In this document: positions 31,719-41,532 of the stretch, piece by piece
Position numbering within the stretch: position 1 is the first letter of the stretch
How the letters are laid out: every line of letters begins with the position of its first letter
Assembly: GCA_028724245.1 (NCBI GenBank)
Contig: JAQYDI010000070.1
Location: 1-54,749, forward strand
Direction: 5' to 3'
From: Lachnospiraceae bacterium
GTDB taxonomy: Bacteria > Bacillota > Clostridia > Lachnospirales > Lachnospiraceae
DNA length: 54,749 nucleotides
The notes under the pieces: model-generated
Seen by the model: only the letters and a program-made list of their open reading frames with translations
The model's database searches: none
What the model was told of the DNA's origin: nothing
Program-made: the position numbers and the translations under genes

Positions 31719-32759
31719 ATGGCAAAGAGAGATTATTATGATGTTCTTGGAATTCAGAAAAATGCGGATGAAAAAGAAATCAAACGTGCGTATCGGAAGC
31801 TTGCAAAAAAGTATCATCCCGATACGAATGCCGGCGATCAGCAGGCGCAGAAGAAATTTCAGGAGATTACAGAGGCCTACAGTATACTGAGCGATCCTGA
31901 AAAACGGAAACTGTACGATCAGTATGGCTTTGCGGCCTTTGATGAAAATATGGGGGCCGGGGGAGCCTATGGAGGCCCCGGAGCCGGTGCGGGCTGGAGT
32001 CAGAGAGGATTTCATTCCGGAAACGGCGGTCAGTATACGGAATTTCATTTTGACGGTCAGGATGCGGAGGATATTTTCGGCAGTATTTTTGGGGATATGT
32101 TCGGAGGCGGCACCGGGAGAAAAAACGGCCGGGGCTTTGGCAGGCACGGCGGTGGTGCACGCGGAGGAAATGCGTACGGCAGCGCGTATGAAGATGCTTA
32201 TGGTAGAAATACACAGAGGAAAGGGCGGGATGTGGAATCGGAGCTTACCATTTCCTTTGAGGAGGCTGCTTTTGGCTGTACAAAGCGTCCTTCCTTTGAA
32301 GGTGACCGGAAACAGTCGCTGGAAGTGCGGATCCCGGCAGGGATTGACGAGGGCCAGAGTGTGCGTCTGAAAGGGAAAGGTTATCCGGGAACCGGCACAG
32401 TACCCGCAGGCGATCTGCTTCTGAAAGTGCATATTGCACCGAAATCAGGGTATGAGAGAAGGGGTATGGATGTCTATACCACGGAGAATATTCCCTATAC
32501 CACGGCGGTGCTTGGAGGCGAAACAGTTCTGCACACCCTTTACGGACCGGTGAAATGCAAAATTCCCGCAGGTTCCCAGTCGGGAAGTAAAATCCGCCTG
32601 AGGCAGAAAGGTATCGTATCCATGCGTGATTCCTCCGTGCATGGTGATGCATACGTAACCATACAGATTGCAGTACCGAAAAATATAACGCCGCAGGAGA
32701 GAAAGAAGCTTCAGGAATTGCAGGAGCTGGAAGAAGCGAAGCACAGAGCAGCCTGCTGA
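31719..32759 (+). CDS. DnaJ-like cochaperone, CbpA type
   Basis: This 346-residue protein has a J domain (residues 1-70) with the HPD triad (33-35), a glycine-rich linker (about 80-165, with [20 protein letters not shown]), and the two beta-barrel substrate-binding domains of DnaJ C-terminal type (from [20 protein letters not shown]). No CxxCxGxG zinc finger is present, so it is a type II (CbpA-like) cochaperone that would stimulate the DnaK ATPase. AAGGGAG precedes ATG 31719; the frame open further upstream lacks signals. It is monocistronic with its own promoter and terminator. Confidence 0.92.
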   Translation: MAKRDYYDVLGIQKNADEKEIKRAYRKLAKKYHPDTNAGDQQAQKKFQEITEAYSILSDPEKRKLYDQYGFAAFDENMGAGGAYGGPGAGAGWSQRGFHSGNGGQYTEFHFDGQDAEDIFGSIFGDMFGGGTGRKNGRGFGRHGGGARGGNAYGSAYEDAYGRNTQRKGRDVESELTISFEEAAFGCTKRPSFEGDRKQSLEVRIPAGIDEGQSVRLKGKGYPGTGTVPAGDLLLKVHIAPKSGYERRGMDVYTTENIPYTTAVLGGETVLHTLYGPVKCKIPAGSQSGSKIRLRQKGIVSMRDSSVHGDAYVTIQIAVPKNITPQERKKLQELQELEEAKHRAAC

Positions 32760-32778
32760 AACTGCTGCATGTAATTTT

Positions 32779-32817
32779 ACCCGTTGACCGTCTTCTCAAA
32801 AACGGTCAACGGGTTTA
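32779..32817 (+). terminator. rho-independent terminator
   Basis: ACCCGTTGACCGT (32779-32791) pairs perfectly with ACGGTCAACGGGT (32802-32814), followed by a short T-rich tail. Confidence 0.8.
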
Positions 32818-32858
32818 TAATGCCATTAACCGAAACATGATATGAGGAGGTGCGGCAT

Positions 32859-33791
32859 ATGAAGACTGCACAGAATAATCGGGAGGCTGTCAGAAAAGAT
32901 GGCTCTGCGGCGGATGCCATCAGGACGAAAAATCTGACCAGATCCTACGGGAAGGCAAGAGGGATCATTGACCTGAATCTGAGCGTGAAGGAAGGAGAGT
33001 TTTTCGGGTTTATCGGACCCAACGGAGCCGGGAAAAGTACGACGATCCGTACGCTGCTGGGGCTGATCAGGCCCACCAGCGGGAGTGCGGAGATTTTCGG
33101 AAAGGATATTGTTAAAGAAAAAAATGCTGTTTTGAAGGAGACGGGCTACCTGCCGTCGGAGGCCGTATTTTATCAGGGCATGAAAGTCCGGGATATTCTG
33201 AAGCTTTCGGCTGATCTGAGGAAGAAAGACTGTTCTCTGAGGGCGCAGGAACTGTGTGAGCGGCTGGAGCTGGATCCATCAAGGAAGGTAGAGGAGCTTT
33301 CCTTCGGAAACAGAAAAAAGGTGGGGATTGTCTGTGCTCTGCAGCATGACCCGCGGCTGCTTGTACTGGATGAGCCCACCAGCGGTCTGGATCCTCTCAT
33401 GCAGAGGGAATTTTTCAATATACTGAAAGAACGCAATCGTGAGGGCGTGACCATCTTTCTGTCGTCCCATGTTCTGTCGGAAATCCAGCAGAACTGTACG
33501 CGAACGGCAATTGTCCGTGAAGGGAGGATCACCGCCTGCGACAGTGTGGAAGCACTGATGAAGACCAGCGCAAAACGGGTGACGGTACATGGTGAAATCC
33601 ATCCGGAGATGCTTTCCGGAGTCAGGGATCTGAAGCAGGCAGATCATGGATTCAGTTTTCTCTATACAGGGGATATCAATGAATTGATCCGTATGCTGGC
33701 AAAGTGCCGCATTTCGGATCTGAGCGTATCGGAACCGGATCTGGAGGAAATTTTCATGCATTATTATCAGGATGGAGGGGAAGTATCATGA
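32859..33791 (+). CDS. ABC exporter ATPase (drug/antibiotic type)
   Basis: This 310-residue ATPase has Walker A (GPNGAGKSTTIRTLLG), a GYLPSEAVFYQGMKV Q-loop region, signature LSFGNRKKVGI (LSFGN instead of LSGGQ, as in many CcmA-like ATPases), Walker B (LLVLDEPTSGLDPL) and switch His (LSSHVLSEIQ). It also has a C-terminal regulatory extension with a YTGDINELIRML segment. It pairs with the ABC-2 permease that overlaps its stop codon. The substrate is unknown; relatives include bacitracin/lantibiotic-type exporters. ATG 32859 follows GAGGAGG; the GTG nine bases earlier lies inside that tract. Confidence 0.9.
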   Translation: MKTAQNNREAVRKDGSAADAIRTKNLTRSYGKARGIIDLNLSVKEGEFFGFIGPNGAGKSTTIRTLLGLIRPTSGSAEIFGKDIVKEKNAVLKETGYLPSEAVFYQGMKVRDILKLSADLRKKDCSLRAQELCERLELDPSRKVEELSFGNRKKVGIVCALQHDPRLLVLDEPTSGLDPLMQREFFNILKERNREGVTIFLSSHVLSEIQQNCTRTAIVREGRITACDSVEALMKTSAKRVTVHGEIHPEMLSGVRDLKQADHGFSFLYTGDINELIRMLAKCRISDLSVSEPDLEEIFMHYYQDGGEVS

Positions 33792-34573
33792 CATTGATCA
33801 AACATGAACTGAAGCAGGGAGGACTTTCCCTGCTGATCTGGACCCTGTCCATTGCATTTCTGATGCTTGTCTGCATTATGCTGTATCCGGAGATGAAAAG
33901 CGACATGGATGAAGTAAGTGATCTTTTTGCCTCCATGGGCAGCTTTACGGCGGCATTCGGCATGGATCAGGTCAGCTTCGGAACGCTGGAAGGCTTTTAT
34001 GCGGTGGAATGCGGCAATATTCTGGGGCTTGGAGGTGCTTTTTTTGCGGCTTTCTGCGGTACCTCCATGCTGTCGAAGGAGGAAAAGGAGCATACGGCGG
34101 AGTTTCTGCTGACGCATCCTGTGAGCAGAGCCCGGATCGCTGCCGATAAGCTGGCTGCACTTCTGCTGCAGATCGTGATTCTGAATGCGGTGAATCTGGT
34201 CGTATCGATGGCGGCTGTTGCATGGATCGGCGAGGGCATGATGGGGAAAGAACTTCTGCTCCTGCATCTGGCTTATTTTCTGCTGCAGGTGGAACTGGCA
34301 GGCATTTGCTTCGGCATCTCTGCATTTCTGCGCAGGGGAAGCATGGGCATCGGGCTGGGGACAGCAGCTATTCTGTATTTTCTCAATCTGATCGCCAATA
34401 TTTCAGATCAGGCAGAGTTCCTGAAATATATCACCCCCTTCGGTTATGCGGAAGGAACCGATATCGTGGCAGATGCCGGTCTGGACGGCGGCCTTGTGGC
34501 GCTGGGGATGACTTTCGGGATTCTGGGAATTGCAGCAGCCTTCCGTCAGTACTGCAGAAAAGATATCAAATAG
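33788..34573 (+). CDS. ABC-2 type exporter permease
   Basis: This 261-residue membrane protein begins with a short cytoplasmic LIKHELKQGG and has about six membrane segments, including a MLSKEEKEHTAEFLLTHPVSR cytoplasmic loop between helices 2 and 3 that is typical of ABC-2 permeases. The ATG overlaps the ATPase stop (ATGA) and follows GGAGGGG, so the two are translationally coupled and make one exporter. A longer upstream frame is overlap with the ATPase gene. No accommodating regulator is obvious, although the DUF1836 gene is convergent downstream. Confidence 0.9.
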   Translation: MTLIKHELKQGGLSLLIWTLSIAFLMLVCIMLYPEMKSDMDEVSDLFASMGSFTAAFGMDQVSFGTLEGFYAVECGNILGLGGAFFAAFCGTSMLSKEEKEHTAEFLLTHPVSRARIAADKLAALLLQIVILNAVNLVVSMAAVAWIGEGMMGKELLLLHLAYFLLQVELAGICFGISAFLRRGSMGIGLGTAAILYFLNLIANISDQAEFLKYITPFGYAEGTDIVADAGLDGGLVALGMTFGILGIAAAFRQYCRKDIK

Positions 34574-34582
34574 AAGAACTTC

Positions 34583-35137
34583 CTATATGTTATCCTGCAT
34601 GTTATCCTGTACGTTATTCTGCTCATCCAGCATCTGAAAACAGTTGTTCAGGAAAATGATATGTGTTACCGCGATGATGGCGCTGCGCAGCATCTTTTTC
34701 TCAATGGAAAAGGTGGTTCCGATCTCTTCCACGGAATCTTTCAGGCCGAACTGGAAAAAAAGGATGTTTTCCAGTTCTCTGCAGAAATAGTTGTATGCGG
34801 TTTCATCGGTATAGACCAGTGTCTGCCGGGCAAAAAGGCGGCTGATATTCTCCAGAGAAAGTACCTGCTTTAAAACGGTAATGCAGATCAGGTGCGCAAT
34901 CTGATCTTTATAATAAAGCTTTTTTACGGGGCCTGTGATCAGGCCCTTTTTTACGTAGTTGCTGATCATGGAACCGGTGATCTCGATACAGCCGAGAGGG
35001 GCCAGACACCGGTTGATATACTGCGCCGTCTGTTCCAGATAAAGGCCGGTATCCGGAAGCTGGGCGTATGCGGGCAGATGAAAAGTCTTAATGGAATCTG
35101 CCGGTCCGTTTTTCAATAAATCTTCCATGGAGGTCAT
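34583..35137 (-). CDS. DUF1836 domain protein (MerR-like HTH)
   Basis: This roughly 184-residue protein has a DUF1836 domain: an N-terminal helix (LPAYAQLPDTGLYLEQTAQYI), a MerR-like winged-helix part (GSMISNYVKKGLITGPVKKLYYKDQIAHLI) and an EEIGTTFSIEKKMLRSAI helix. It is probably a DNA-binding regulator. The C-terminus ends in a short tandem repeat (NVQDNMQDN). It is divergent from degV; the pair may be co-regulated, which is an inference. The start is uncertain (ATG ending at 35137 or at 35128), with only weak ribosome binding sites. The family call is good. Confidence 0.83.
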   Translation of the reverse strand: MTSMEDLLKNGPADSIKTFHLPAYAQLPDTGLYLEQTAQYINRCLAPLGCIEITGSMISNYVKKGLITGPVKKLYYKDQIAHLICITVLKQVLSLENISRLFARQTLVYTDETAYNYFCRELENILFFQFGLKDSVEEIGTTFSIEKKMLRSAIIAVTHIIFLNNCFQMLDEQNNVQDNMQDNI

Positions 35138-35183
35138 TATAAGCGTTCTTTTTTTAAAAGTCAAATGCGATATCTGAAAACTC

Positions 35184-35242
35184 TTGACGTAGTTTTTAAT
35201 ACCTGATATACTCGTAAAGGGATCGGTTTCTTAAAAACCGAT
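35184..35242 (+). promoter_or_regulatory. degV promoter and leader hairpin
   Basis: TTGACG (35184-35189), 17-bp spacer, TATACT (35207-35212). A hairpin ATCGGTTT/AAACCGAT (35222-35229 and 35235-35242) follows at the start of the leader. Confidence 0.65.
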
Positions 35243-35325
35243 AACAGGGTATTTAAAACGATAAAATAAGTACAGGTGTTTACCGTAAGGTAAATGACTG
35301 TAAAAAGAGCAAAAGAGGTATTGAG

Positions 35326-36162
35326 ATGAATTACAGGATTGTTTCAGATTCAGGATCTAATTTAAGAAAACTGGATTCTGATATTGCATTTGCTTCCGTG
35401 CCGCTGAAGATCAGTACGGATGAGAGGGAATTTGTAGATGACAGTGCGCTTCAGGTGGATGAGATGATCACCTATCTGGATGGATATAAAGGCAAATCGG
35501 GAACTGCGTGTCCGGGGATTGGTGAATGGCTGGAGGCATTTGGAGAGGCGGATGCGGTATTCTGCTTTACGATCACCAGTACGCTTTCAGGAAGCTGTAA
35601 TGCGGCGCGTCTTGCCGGTGAAGAGTATGAGGCAGAGCATCCGGGCCGTCATGTATGTATTGTGGATTCCCTGTCGGCCGGGCCTGAGATGAAGCTTCTG
35701 ATTGAAAAACTGCTGGAACTGATCGGTCAGGGCATGGAATATGAGATGATCTGTAAGGAAATTATGGAATATAAAGAGCATACCGGATTGCTGTTTTCTC
35801 TGGAATCCCTGAAAAATCTGGCTAATAACGGTCGTGTCAGCCCTGCTGTAGCCAAGATTGCCGGTGTACTTGGAATCAGAGTGGTAGGATGTGCCAGCGA
35901 GCGCGGAGAACTGGAGCCCATGGGTAAATGCCGCGGTGAAAAGAAAGCGCTGCCGGCAGTGATCCGACATATGAAAGAGATGGGATATGCGGGAGGGCAT
36001 GTCCGTATCGATCACTGCTGTAATGCGGCAGCGGCGGAAAAACTGGCTCATACACTGCAGGAAGAATATCCACAGGCAGATATCCGGATCGGAGAAACCT
36101 TTGGTCTGTGCAGTTTTTACGCAGAAAAAGGCGGTCTGATGATCGGATTCGAAAAAAAGTAA
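35326..36162 (+). CDS. DegV family fatty-acid-binding protein
   Basis: This 278-residue protein has the DegV two-domain fold: N-terminal YRIVSDSGSNL, a mid ITSTLSGSCNAARLA motif whose Ser/Thr residues contact the fatty-acid carboxylate, and a C-terminal EDD-like domain (GYAGGHVRIDHCCNAAAAEKL). In related FakB proteins this fold presents fatty acids to the kinase FakA. No FakA gene lies nearby. Its promoter is at 35184-35212 and a ribosome binding site (AAAAGAGG) precedes the ATG. It is convergent with the dnaJ-like gene downstream. Confidence 0.9.
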   Translation: MNYRIVSDSGSNLRKLDSDIAFASVPLKISTDEREFVDDSALQVDEMITYLDGYKGKSGTACPGIGEWLEAFGEADAVFCFTITSTLSGSCNAARLAGEEYEAEHPGRHVCIVDSLSAGPEMKLLIEKLLELIGQGMEYEMICKEIMEYKEHTGLLFSLESLKNLANNGRVSPAVAKIAGVLGIRVVGCASERGELEPMGKCRGEKKALPAVIRHMKEMGYAGGHVRIDHCCNAAAAEKLAHTLQEEYPQADIRIGETFGLCSFYAEKGGLMIGFEKK

Positions 36163-36183
36163 GGAGTCAGCAAAGGTAAGGAA

Positions 36184-37275
36184 TCAGCCGGTTTTCAGGG
36201 CTTCACGGAAAGATTCCCTGAAAGCCTCCAGAAGGGCACGTTGTCCGGGTGTCAGTGTCTGGGGAATGTCCACGTGGATCGTGATATGCAGATCTCCCCG
36301 GTTGCCCACATTGGGCGGCATCCAGAGTCCCCGTCCTTCCAGACGGATCCGTGTGCCGTCTTTGGTGCCGGGGGGCAGTTCATAGGAAACGGGGCCTTCG
36401 ATCGTATCAATTTGAATCGTGCCTCCCAGGACAAAATCTGCATAATCTATCAGTTTGCTGGAATAAAGGTGGCAGCTTTTTCTCTGATATCCGGGGTGAT
36501 CTTTCAGAAGCACAATAATCACAATATTTTTGATGTCCAGAACCCCTTCAGCAAGGATTTTTTCCTTTTCATTTTCACAGAGGATTTCTTCCAGCGGGAA
36601 AAAACAGCCCTCATAGAGTCTGGGGGGCAGTGAGATGCGGACATTGATCTTCTTATACAGATAGCCGTGCCCGTAACAGTAGGGACATTTGGATGCCTGC
36701 GAGCGGGAATCTTCGGGATCGTAGATCTGCCCCTGACAATGAGTACAGGGAATCCTGAGATTAAGTTCGATTGTTTTCTTAACCCCCATGAAGGTTTCTT
36801 CATAGGTCAGAAAAACAGAAGAACGCAGTGTGCCCGGCGCCGGCTTCTTCCGCCTGGCAGGTCCGCGGCTTCCGCATGCACCGCAGTGCCCGTCCTCATG
36901 GGAATGATCATGACCCGAACTGCAGTTTTCACAGTCACCGTTACAGTCACCGTGCTCATGCTCATGGCTGTGTCCGTGTCCCTCGTGAGCATGTTCTCCA
37001 TGATAGGTGCTGGTATGTGTATAAGTCTGTTCGCGGAACAGCCATTTACCATGTTTCAGATAACCTTCATGTCCCCATTCATCATATCGTTTCCGTTCTT
37101 TCTGATCGGAAAGCACCTTGTAGGCTTCCATGATTTCCTGCAGTCTTTTCATGTCTGCTTTGTTGTTTTTTACAATATCAGGATGATATTTTTTCATAAG
37201 ATTACGATAGGCTTTTTTAATATCGTTCTGGCTGGCGGTAATCCTCACGCCCAGGATCTGATAGTAATTTTTCAT
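36184..37275 (-). CDS. DnaJ-like protein with His/Cys-rich metal-binding insert
   Basis: This 363-residue protein has a J domain (1-70, HPD at 31-33) and DnaJ C-terminal domains (about 150-363). In place of the G/F linker it carries residues 92-134 with 12 His and 5 Cys, organised as HGEHAHEGHGHSHEHEH and then CNGDCENCSSGHDHSHEDGH and CGAC. This resembles metal-sequestering domains of nickel/zinc proteins. Only two CxxC motifs remain in the zinc-finger position (177-180 and 197-200) versus the usual four. It may couple chaperone function to metal delivery or storage. ATG 37275 follows AAAGGGGGG, and its promoter is at 37311-37339. Confidence 0.88.
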   Translation of the reverse strand: MKNYYQILGVRITASQNDIKKAYRNLMKKYHPDIVKNNKADMKRLQEIMEAYKVLSDQKERKRYDEWGHEGYLKHGKWLFREQTYTHTSTYHGEHAHEGHGHSHEHEHGDCNGDCENCSSGHDHSHEDGHCGACGSRGPARRKKPAPGTLRSSVFLTYEETFMGVKKTIELNLRIPCTHCQGQIYDPEDSRSQASKCPYCYGHGYLYKKINVRISLPPRLYEGCFFPLEEILCENEKEKILAEGVLDIKNIVIIVLLKDHPGYQRKSCHLYSSKLIDYADFVLGGTIQIDTIEGPVSYELPPGTKDGTRIRLEGRGLWMPPNVGNRGDLHITIHVDIPQTLTPGQRALLEAFRESFREALKTG

Positions 37276-37310
37276 ATATGTCCCCCCTTTTCTGTAATTG
37301 TTTCTATTTA

Positions 37311-37339
37311 TATTATACAATATTTCACCGGCAATGAAA
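37311..37339 (-). promoter_or_regulatory. promoter of the His-rich dnaJ-like gene
   Basis: On the minus strand TTTTCA (37339-37334), 17-bp spacer, perfect TATAAT (37316-37311). Confidence 0.65.
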
Positions 37340-37391
37340 ATAGTAATGTCGACGAAAAGTGGACTTAATTTGTGCAGTTTCGGAGATTTTT

Positions 37392-37421
37392 TTGTACAAA
37401 CAGCAGAGTTTCTGGTAGAAT
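37392..37421 (+). promoter_or_regulatory. LysR gene promoter
   Basis: TTGTAC (37392-37397), 18-bp spacer, TAGAAT (37416-37421), about 38 bp before the LysR start. Confidence 0.5.
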
Positions 37422-37458
37422 AGTCCTGTCAGTAAATGTTTGGACAGGAGAATGGTAA

Positions 37459-38352
37459 ATGAAATCAATTAATTTTTTAAATATCCGCCTGAATCAGATC
37501 CAGATTTTTCTGAAGACGGCTGAGTGTAAAAATTTTTCAACTGCAGCAGATGCGCTCCATATTACGCAGCCCATGGTCAGCAAGACGATTCAGGCGCTGG
37601 AGAATGAACTGGGGCTGATTCTGTTTATCCGGGATAATAAACGTGTGAAGCTGACACCGGCGGGAAAGGAGCTTTATGAAAACTGGAAAAATATACTGCA
37701 GTATTTCGAAAGTTCCATTGCCGATGCCAATGCCATACAGGAGGGGAAAAAAGACCGGATCGTAATCGGGATCCCATGCCTGACAGGTGACAGCAGGATT
37801 CTGAAAAAGTTGAGGCCGCTCAGGGATTCCCAGACCCGTCTGACTCTCAGTTTTGAAACGCATACGGTATCGGAATTATGGCGCCTGCTGAAGGATGACC
37901 AGCTGGATGCGATCATTTCTTCAGAACATCTGCTGGATGAAAGCCGGAAGAAACTCTATCAGTGGAAGCGGCTGGAGGAAAATTATATGGCGGTTTTTAT
38001 TCCCCGGAGCAGTCCTCTGTATGACAGGGAGCAGATTGCGTTTGGAGATTTACGCTCAGAGAATTTTATCTCCATTTCAGCTGAATCGGATCAGCAGTAT
38101 GAGAAATTTTTACTGGGAATGGCTGCAACAGCAGGTTTTCTTCCGAGGATATCCTGTTATGTACCCAATGAACTTTCTTTCCGGGTAAATCTCATGATGG
38201 GAAACGGCATTGTGGTGGCGGACAGCCATGCAGATCTGGAAAATGAAGTCATAAAAAAATTTGTTCTGAAAGACAGGAGAAATGATACGGTACTTGTATG
38301 GAAAAACAGCGCCGGCAGCGACAGACTCCGGAAACTGATTGATGCTTTCTGA
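37459..38352 (+). CDS. LysR family transcriptional regulator
   Basis: This 297-residue regulator has the N-terminal LysR HTH (QIQIFLKTAECKNFSTAADA, then LHITQPMVSKTIQALENELG, about residues 10-60) and a periplasmic-binding-like effector domain (about 95-297) with the VIGIPCLTGDSRI start. The next gene downstream is a uroporphyrinogen-decarboxylase-like protein on the same strand, the most likely target. The regulator is divergent from the dnaJ-like gene. The effector is unknown. Confidence 0.9.
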   Translation: MKSINFLNIRLNQIQIFLKTAECKNFSTAADALHITQPMVSKTIQALENELGLILFIRDNKRVKLTPAGKELYENWKNILQYFESSIADANAIQEGKKDRIVIGIPCLTGDSRILKKLRPLRDSQTRLTLSFETHTVSELWRLLKDDQLDAIISSEHLLDESRKKLYQWKRLEENYMAVFIPRSSPLYDREQIAFGDLRSENFISISAESDQQYEKFLLGMAATAGFLPRISCYVPNELSFRVNLMMGNGIVVADSHADLENEVIKKFVLKDRRNDTVLVWKNSAGSDRLRKLIDAF

Positions 38353-38447
38353 CAGTAACTGATATTCTGCTGCTGTCCAGAGTCAATTTCGAAAACACTG
38401 CAGAAAATAATATTCCATCTGGTTATCATTCTATGCGATTCCTTTAT

Positions 38448-38523
38448 TTTACATACAATTCATACAATGATATGATTTAATCAATAGGGGTTGTGAAAAT
38501 AAAATGACAGAGGGAATCTGTCA
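38448..38523 (+). promoter_or_regulatory. promoter and leader hairpin of UroD-like gene
   Basis: TTTACA (38448-38453), 17-bp spacer, TATGAT (38471-38476). TGACAGA/TCTGTCA (38505-38511 and 38517-38523) forms a small hairpin before the ribosome binding site. Confidence 0.6.
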
Positions 38524-38546
38524 GACTATTTAAGGAGGGTGTAGAT

Positions 38547-39632
38547 ATGACAAAGATACCATTTGATGAAAAGGAATTGAAAGTGGTAAGAGAAATTCCG
38601 GACTATTTTGGCGGGGAAACTCCGGTGTATGATTTTCCGGTAAGCATGAGAGAAGCAACAAAGGCTGCATTGATCGATAAAAAGCCGGTGTGGCTGCTCA
38701 ACGGTGTGGAACAGCAGATGTTCTGCCCGGAGGTGATTCCGGATAACGGTGCCAGAGGATTTGTTATTGAAGGAAAACCTTATCCCCGTGAAAAGTTCGG
38801 CGGTAAGGATATGTTCGGTGTAGAATGGGTTTATGTTGATGTGGCAGGCGGTTCCATGGTAAAACCCGGCAATCCGCTGCTGGAAGATGCCAACGACTGG
38901 AAGGAAAAAGTTGTATTTCCCGATATCGACAGCTGGGACTGGGAAGGCAGCGCAGAACTCAATAAAGAGTTTCTGGCCGGTGACCAGGCCAATCTGCTGT
39001 GGTTCCTGAACGGCTGCTGGTTTGAACGTCTGATTTCTTTCATGGATTTCGAAGAAGCAGCAGTTGCCATGATCGATGAAGATCAGGTTGACGCAGTAAA
39101 GGAACTGATGCATGAACTGACCAGCCTGTATATCCGTCTTGTTGACAAGTGCGTACAGTATTACGATATTGACGGTTTCTGTATCCATGATGACTGGGGT
39201 TCCCAGAGATCACCTTTCTTCTCGGAAGACGCTGCCCGCGATATCATTCTGCCTGAGATGAAGCGTTTTGTAGATCACGTTCACTCCAAGGGCAAATATG
39301 TGGAACTTCACAGCTGCGGACATGTGGAAGACCGCTGCAGCGTATTTGTAGATGCCGGCTTTGATTTATGGACACCCATGGCCATGAACGATACTGTGGC
39401 TCTGTATGAAGAATACGGTGACAGGATTGCCATCGGTGTTGTTTATGATAAACCGTTTGATCCTGCATCTGCTTCAGAAGAAGAGCAGAGAGCTGCTGCA
39501 AGAGATTATGCGGAAAGATTTACAAAACCCGGCAAGATCGCATATTATTCTCTGTACAATGCTCCGGGTATGATGACACCTGCATTCCGTGAAGAACTGT
39601 ATAAAGCATCAAGAGAAATATACAGCAAATAA
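38547..39632 (+). CDS. uroporphyrinogen decarboxylase-like methyltransferase
   Basis: This 361-residue protein belongs to the UroD/MtaA/CmuA superfamily. The decarboxylase-type fold is seen in DIDGFCIHDDWGSQRSPFFS and in a HSCGHVEDRC zinc motif, which in methyltransferases binds the thiol substrate. Members without heme genes nearby usually move methyl groups between corrinoid proteins and thiols in anaerobes. No corrinoid protein is present in the window, so the partner is unknown. AAGGAGGGTG before the ATG is a very strong ribosome binding site. The LysR gene upstream probably regulates it. Confidence 0.87.
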   Translation: MTKIPFDEKELKVVREIPDYFGGETPVYDFPVSMREATKAALIDKKPVWLLNGVEQQMFCPEVIPDNGARGFVIEGKPYPREKFGGKDMFGVEWVYVDVAGGSMVKPGNPLLEDANDWKEKVVFPDIDSWDWEGSAELNKEFLAGDQANLLWFLNGCWFERLISFMDFEEAAVAMIDEDQVDAVKELMHELTSLYIRLVDKCVQYYDIDGFCIHDDWGSQRSPFFSEDAARDIILPEMKRFVDHVHSKGKYVELHSCGHVEDRCSVFVDAGFDLWTPMAMNDTVALYEEYGDRIAIGVVYDKPFDPASASEEEQRAAARDYAERFTKPGKIAYYSLYNAPGMMTPAFREELYKASREIYSK

Positions 39633-39746
39633 TTCAGAGAATTAATACAGCAGATAATATGGGGAATAGCTGCCGCTGGTTGTAGACAGGCCTGACGCAG
39701 TTCATTCATCTGAATCATGCTCTGCCAAACAGCTTTGGATTATGCA

Positions 39747-39798
39747 AAAACTCCCCCGGCCTGCTGCCTGAAAGCAGTGTTCCGGGGGAGTTTTCTGC
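39747..39798. terminator. strong bidirectional terminator
   Basis: AAAACTCCCCCGG (39747-39759) pairs perfectly with CCGGGGGAGTTTT (39782-39794) with A-run and T-run. It separates the UroD-like gene from convergent guaB. Confidence 0.85.
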
Positions 39799-39908
39799 GT
39801 GCGCTCAGCGGCACACGCCTTATAACAGGATTCACAATATGATTTTCAGAATATTGAAAACGTCACAGGACAGTCGGACATCCTGCAGACAGCCGTCTTC
39901 AGGGATCA

Positions 39909-41417
39909 TCAGATGGGCGAATGGGAAGAAGTATCCTTGCGGATGACATCATGAGCACCGCCCTCCACAATACTGGTTGCGGAAACAAGCGTGATTTTGG
40001 CCTTCTGCTGAAGCTCCTTGATGGTCAGCGCACCGCAGTTGCACATGGTTGATTTAACCTTGCTCAGGGTTTTATTGACATTTTCTTTTAAGGGACCGGC
40101 ATAGGGAACATAGGAGTCCACGCCTTCTTCAAAGGAAAGCTTTGCGGAACCGCCCAGATCATATCTCTGCCAGTTCCTTGCACGATTGGACCCTTCACCC
40201 CAGTATTCTTTTACATAATTGCCGTTGATGAAAAGCTTTTCTGTGGGACTTTCATCAAAGCGGGCGAAATATCTGCCCAGCATGACGAAATCGGCCCCCA
40301 TGGCCAGTGCCAGTGTAATATGGTGATCATAAACAATGCCGCCGTCGGAGCAGACGGGAATGTATACACCGGTTTTTTCAAAATATTCGTCTCTTGCCTG
40401 GCACACTTCGATCAGAGCCGTAGCCTGTCCGCGTCCGATGCCTTTTGTTTCTCTTGTGATGCAGATGGATCCGCCGCCGATACCGACCTTGATGAAATCG
40501 GCACCGCATTCGGCAAGGAACAGGAAGCCTTCTTTGTCAACGACGTTGCCGGCACCAACTTTGACGCTGTCGCCGTATGTTTTACGGATGTATTCGATGG
40601 TCAGCTTCTGCCATTCGGAAAAACCTTCGGAAGAGTCGATGCAGAGTACGTCGGCACCGGCTTCCAGAAGTGCGGGAACACGCTCACGGTAATCTCTTGT
40701 ATTGATACCGGCACCGACGATGTAACGCTTGTGCTCATCCAGCATCTCACCGGGATTCTCTTTATGCTCTGCATAATCCTTGCGGAAAACAAATGCAGTC
40801 AGCCTTCCGTCTTTTGTTACGATGGGAAGGGAATTCAGTTTATTGTCCCAGATGATGTCGTTGGCTTCACTTAACGTGGTTCCTTCTCCGGCAGTGATCA
40901 TTTTATCCAGAGGTGTCATGAATTCGGATACCTTTGTGGCGGGATCCATGCGGCTTACCCGGTAGTCTCTGCTGGTTACGATACCCAGCAGCTTTCCCTG
41001 AGCGGTGCCGTCATCTGTTACGGCAACTGTGGAATGACCGGTCTGTTCTTTTAATTTCAGGATATCGGACAATGCTGCATCAGGGCGGATATTGGAATCG
41101 ATGGGAACAAAACCGGCTTTATAACCCTTTGCCCGTGCCACCATGGCAGCCTCTTCTTCGATGGACTGTGAACCGTAAATAAAGGAAACACCTCCGCTTT
41201 TTGCCAGAGCAACAGCCAGCTTATCCCCTGAAACGGACTGCATGATCGCAGAAACCATGGGGATGCTCATTTCAATTGCCGGTTTCTCACCGGCTTTGTA
41301 CTTGACAAGAGGTGTCTTCAGGGATACATTCGCCGGGATACATTCACTTGATGAATAACCCGGGATGAGCAGATACTCATTGAAAGTATGTGACGGCTCA
41401 TTGATATAGATTGCCAT
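39909..41417 (-). CDS. guaB: IMP dehydrogenase
   Basis: This 502-residue enzyme oxidises IMP to XMP in guanine nucleotide synthesis. The TIM-barrel catalytic domain carries [15 protein letters not shown] with the nucleophilic Cys near residue 319, and two CBS domains are inserted near the middle ([20 protein letters not shown] and [20 protein letters not shown]). It ends with the [17 protein letters not shown] region. GGAG precedes the ATG. It appears intact and monocistronic. This is the clostridial variant with slightly different C-terminal ends compared with the E. coli form. Confidence 0.93.
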   Translation of the reverse strand: MAIYINEPSHTFNEYLLIPGYSSSECIPANVSLKTPLVKYKAGEKPAIEMSIPMVSAIMQSVSGDKLAVALAKSGGVSFIYGSQSIEEEAAMVARAKGYKAGFVPIDSNIRPDAALSDILKLKEQTGHSTVAVTDDGTAQGKLLGIVTSRDYRVSRMDPATKVSEFMTPLDKMITAGEGTTLSEANDIIWDNKLNSLPIVTKDGRLTAFVFRKDYAEHKENPGEMLDEHKRYIVGAGINTRDYRERVPALLEAGADVLCIDSSEGFSEWQKLTIEYIRKTYGDSVKVGAGNVVDKEGFLFLAECGADFIKVGIGGGSICITRETKGIGRGQATALIEVCQARDEYFEKTGVYIPVCSDGGIVYDHHITLALAMGADFVMLGRYFARFDESPTEKLFINGNYVKEYWGEGSNRARNWQRYDLGGSAKLSFEEGVDSYVPYAGPLKENVNKTLSKVKSTMCNCGALTIKELQQKAKITLVSATSIVEGGAHDVIRKDTSSHSPI

Positions 41418-41495
41418 AACAAATTCTCCTTATACAGATTTTTCATTGGGGTTAACAGACTCCTGCATCAGCTGACACAGCCGACATGTAACTGT

Positions 41496-41524
41496 ATTGT
41501 AACAGACGAAGAAAAGATTTTCAA
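41496..41524 (-). promoter_or_regulatory. guaB promoter
   Basis: On the minus strand TTGAAA (41524-41519), 17-bp spacer, TACAAT (41501-41496). It is about 80 bp upstream of the guaB start. Confidence 0.7.
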
Positions 41525-41532
41525 GGGGGTGG

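Noticed and set aside
36667..37368. 233-codon plus-strand frame opposite the His-rich dnaJ-like gene
   Set aside because: Valine- and methionine-rich translation arises from the antisense of His codons; the minus-strand J-domain gene is clear.
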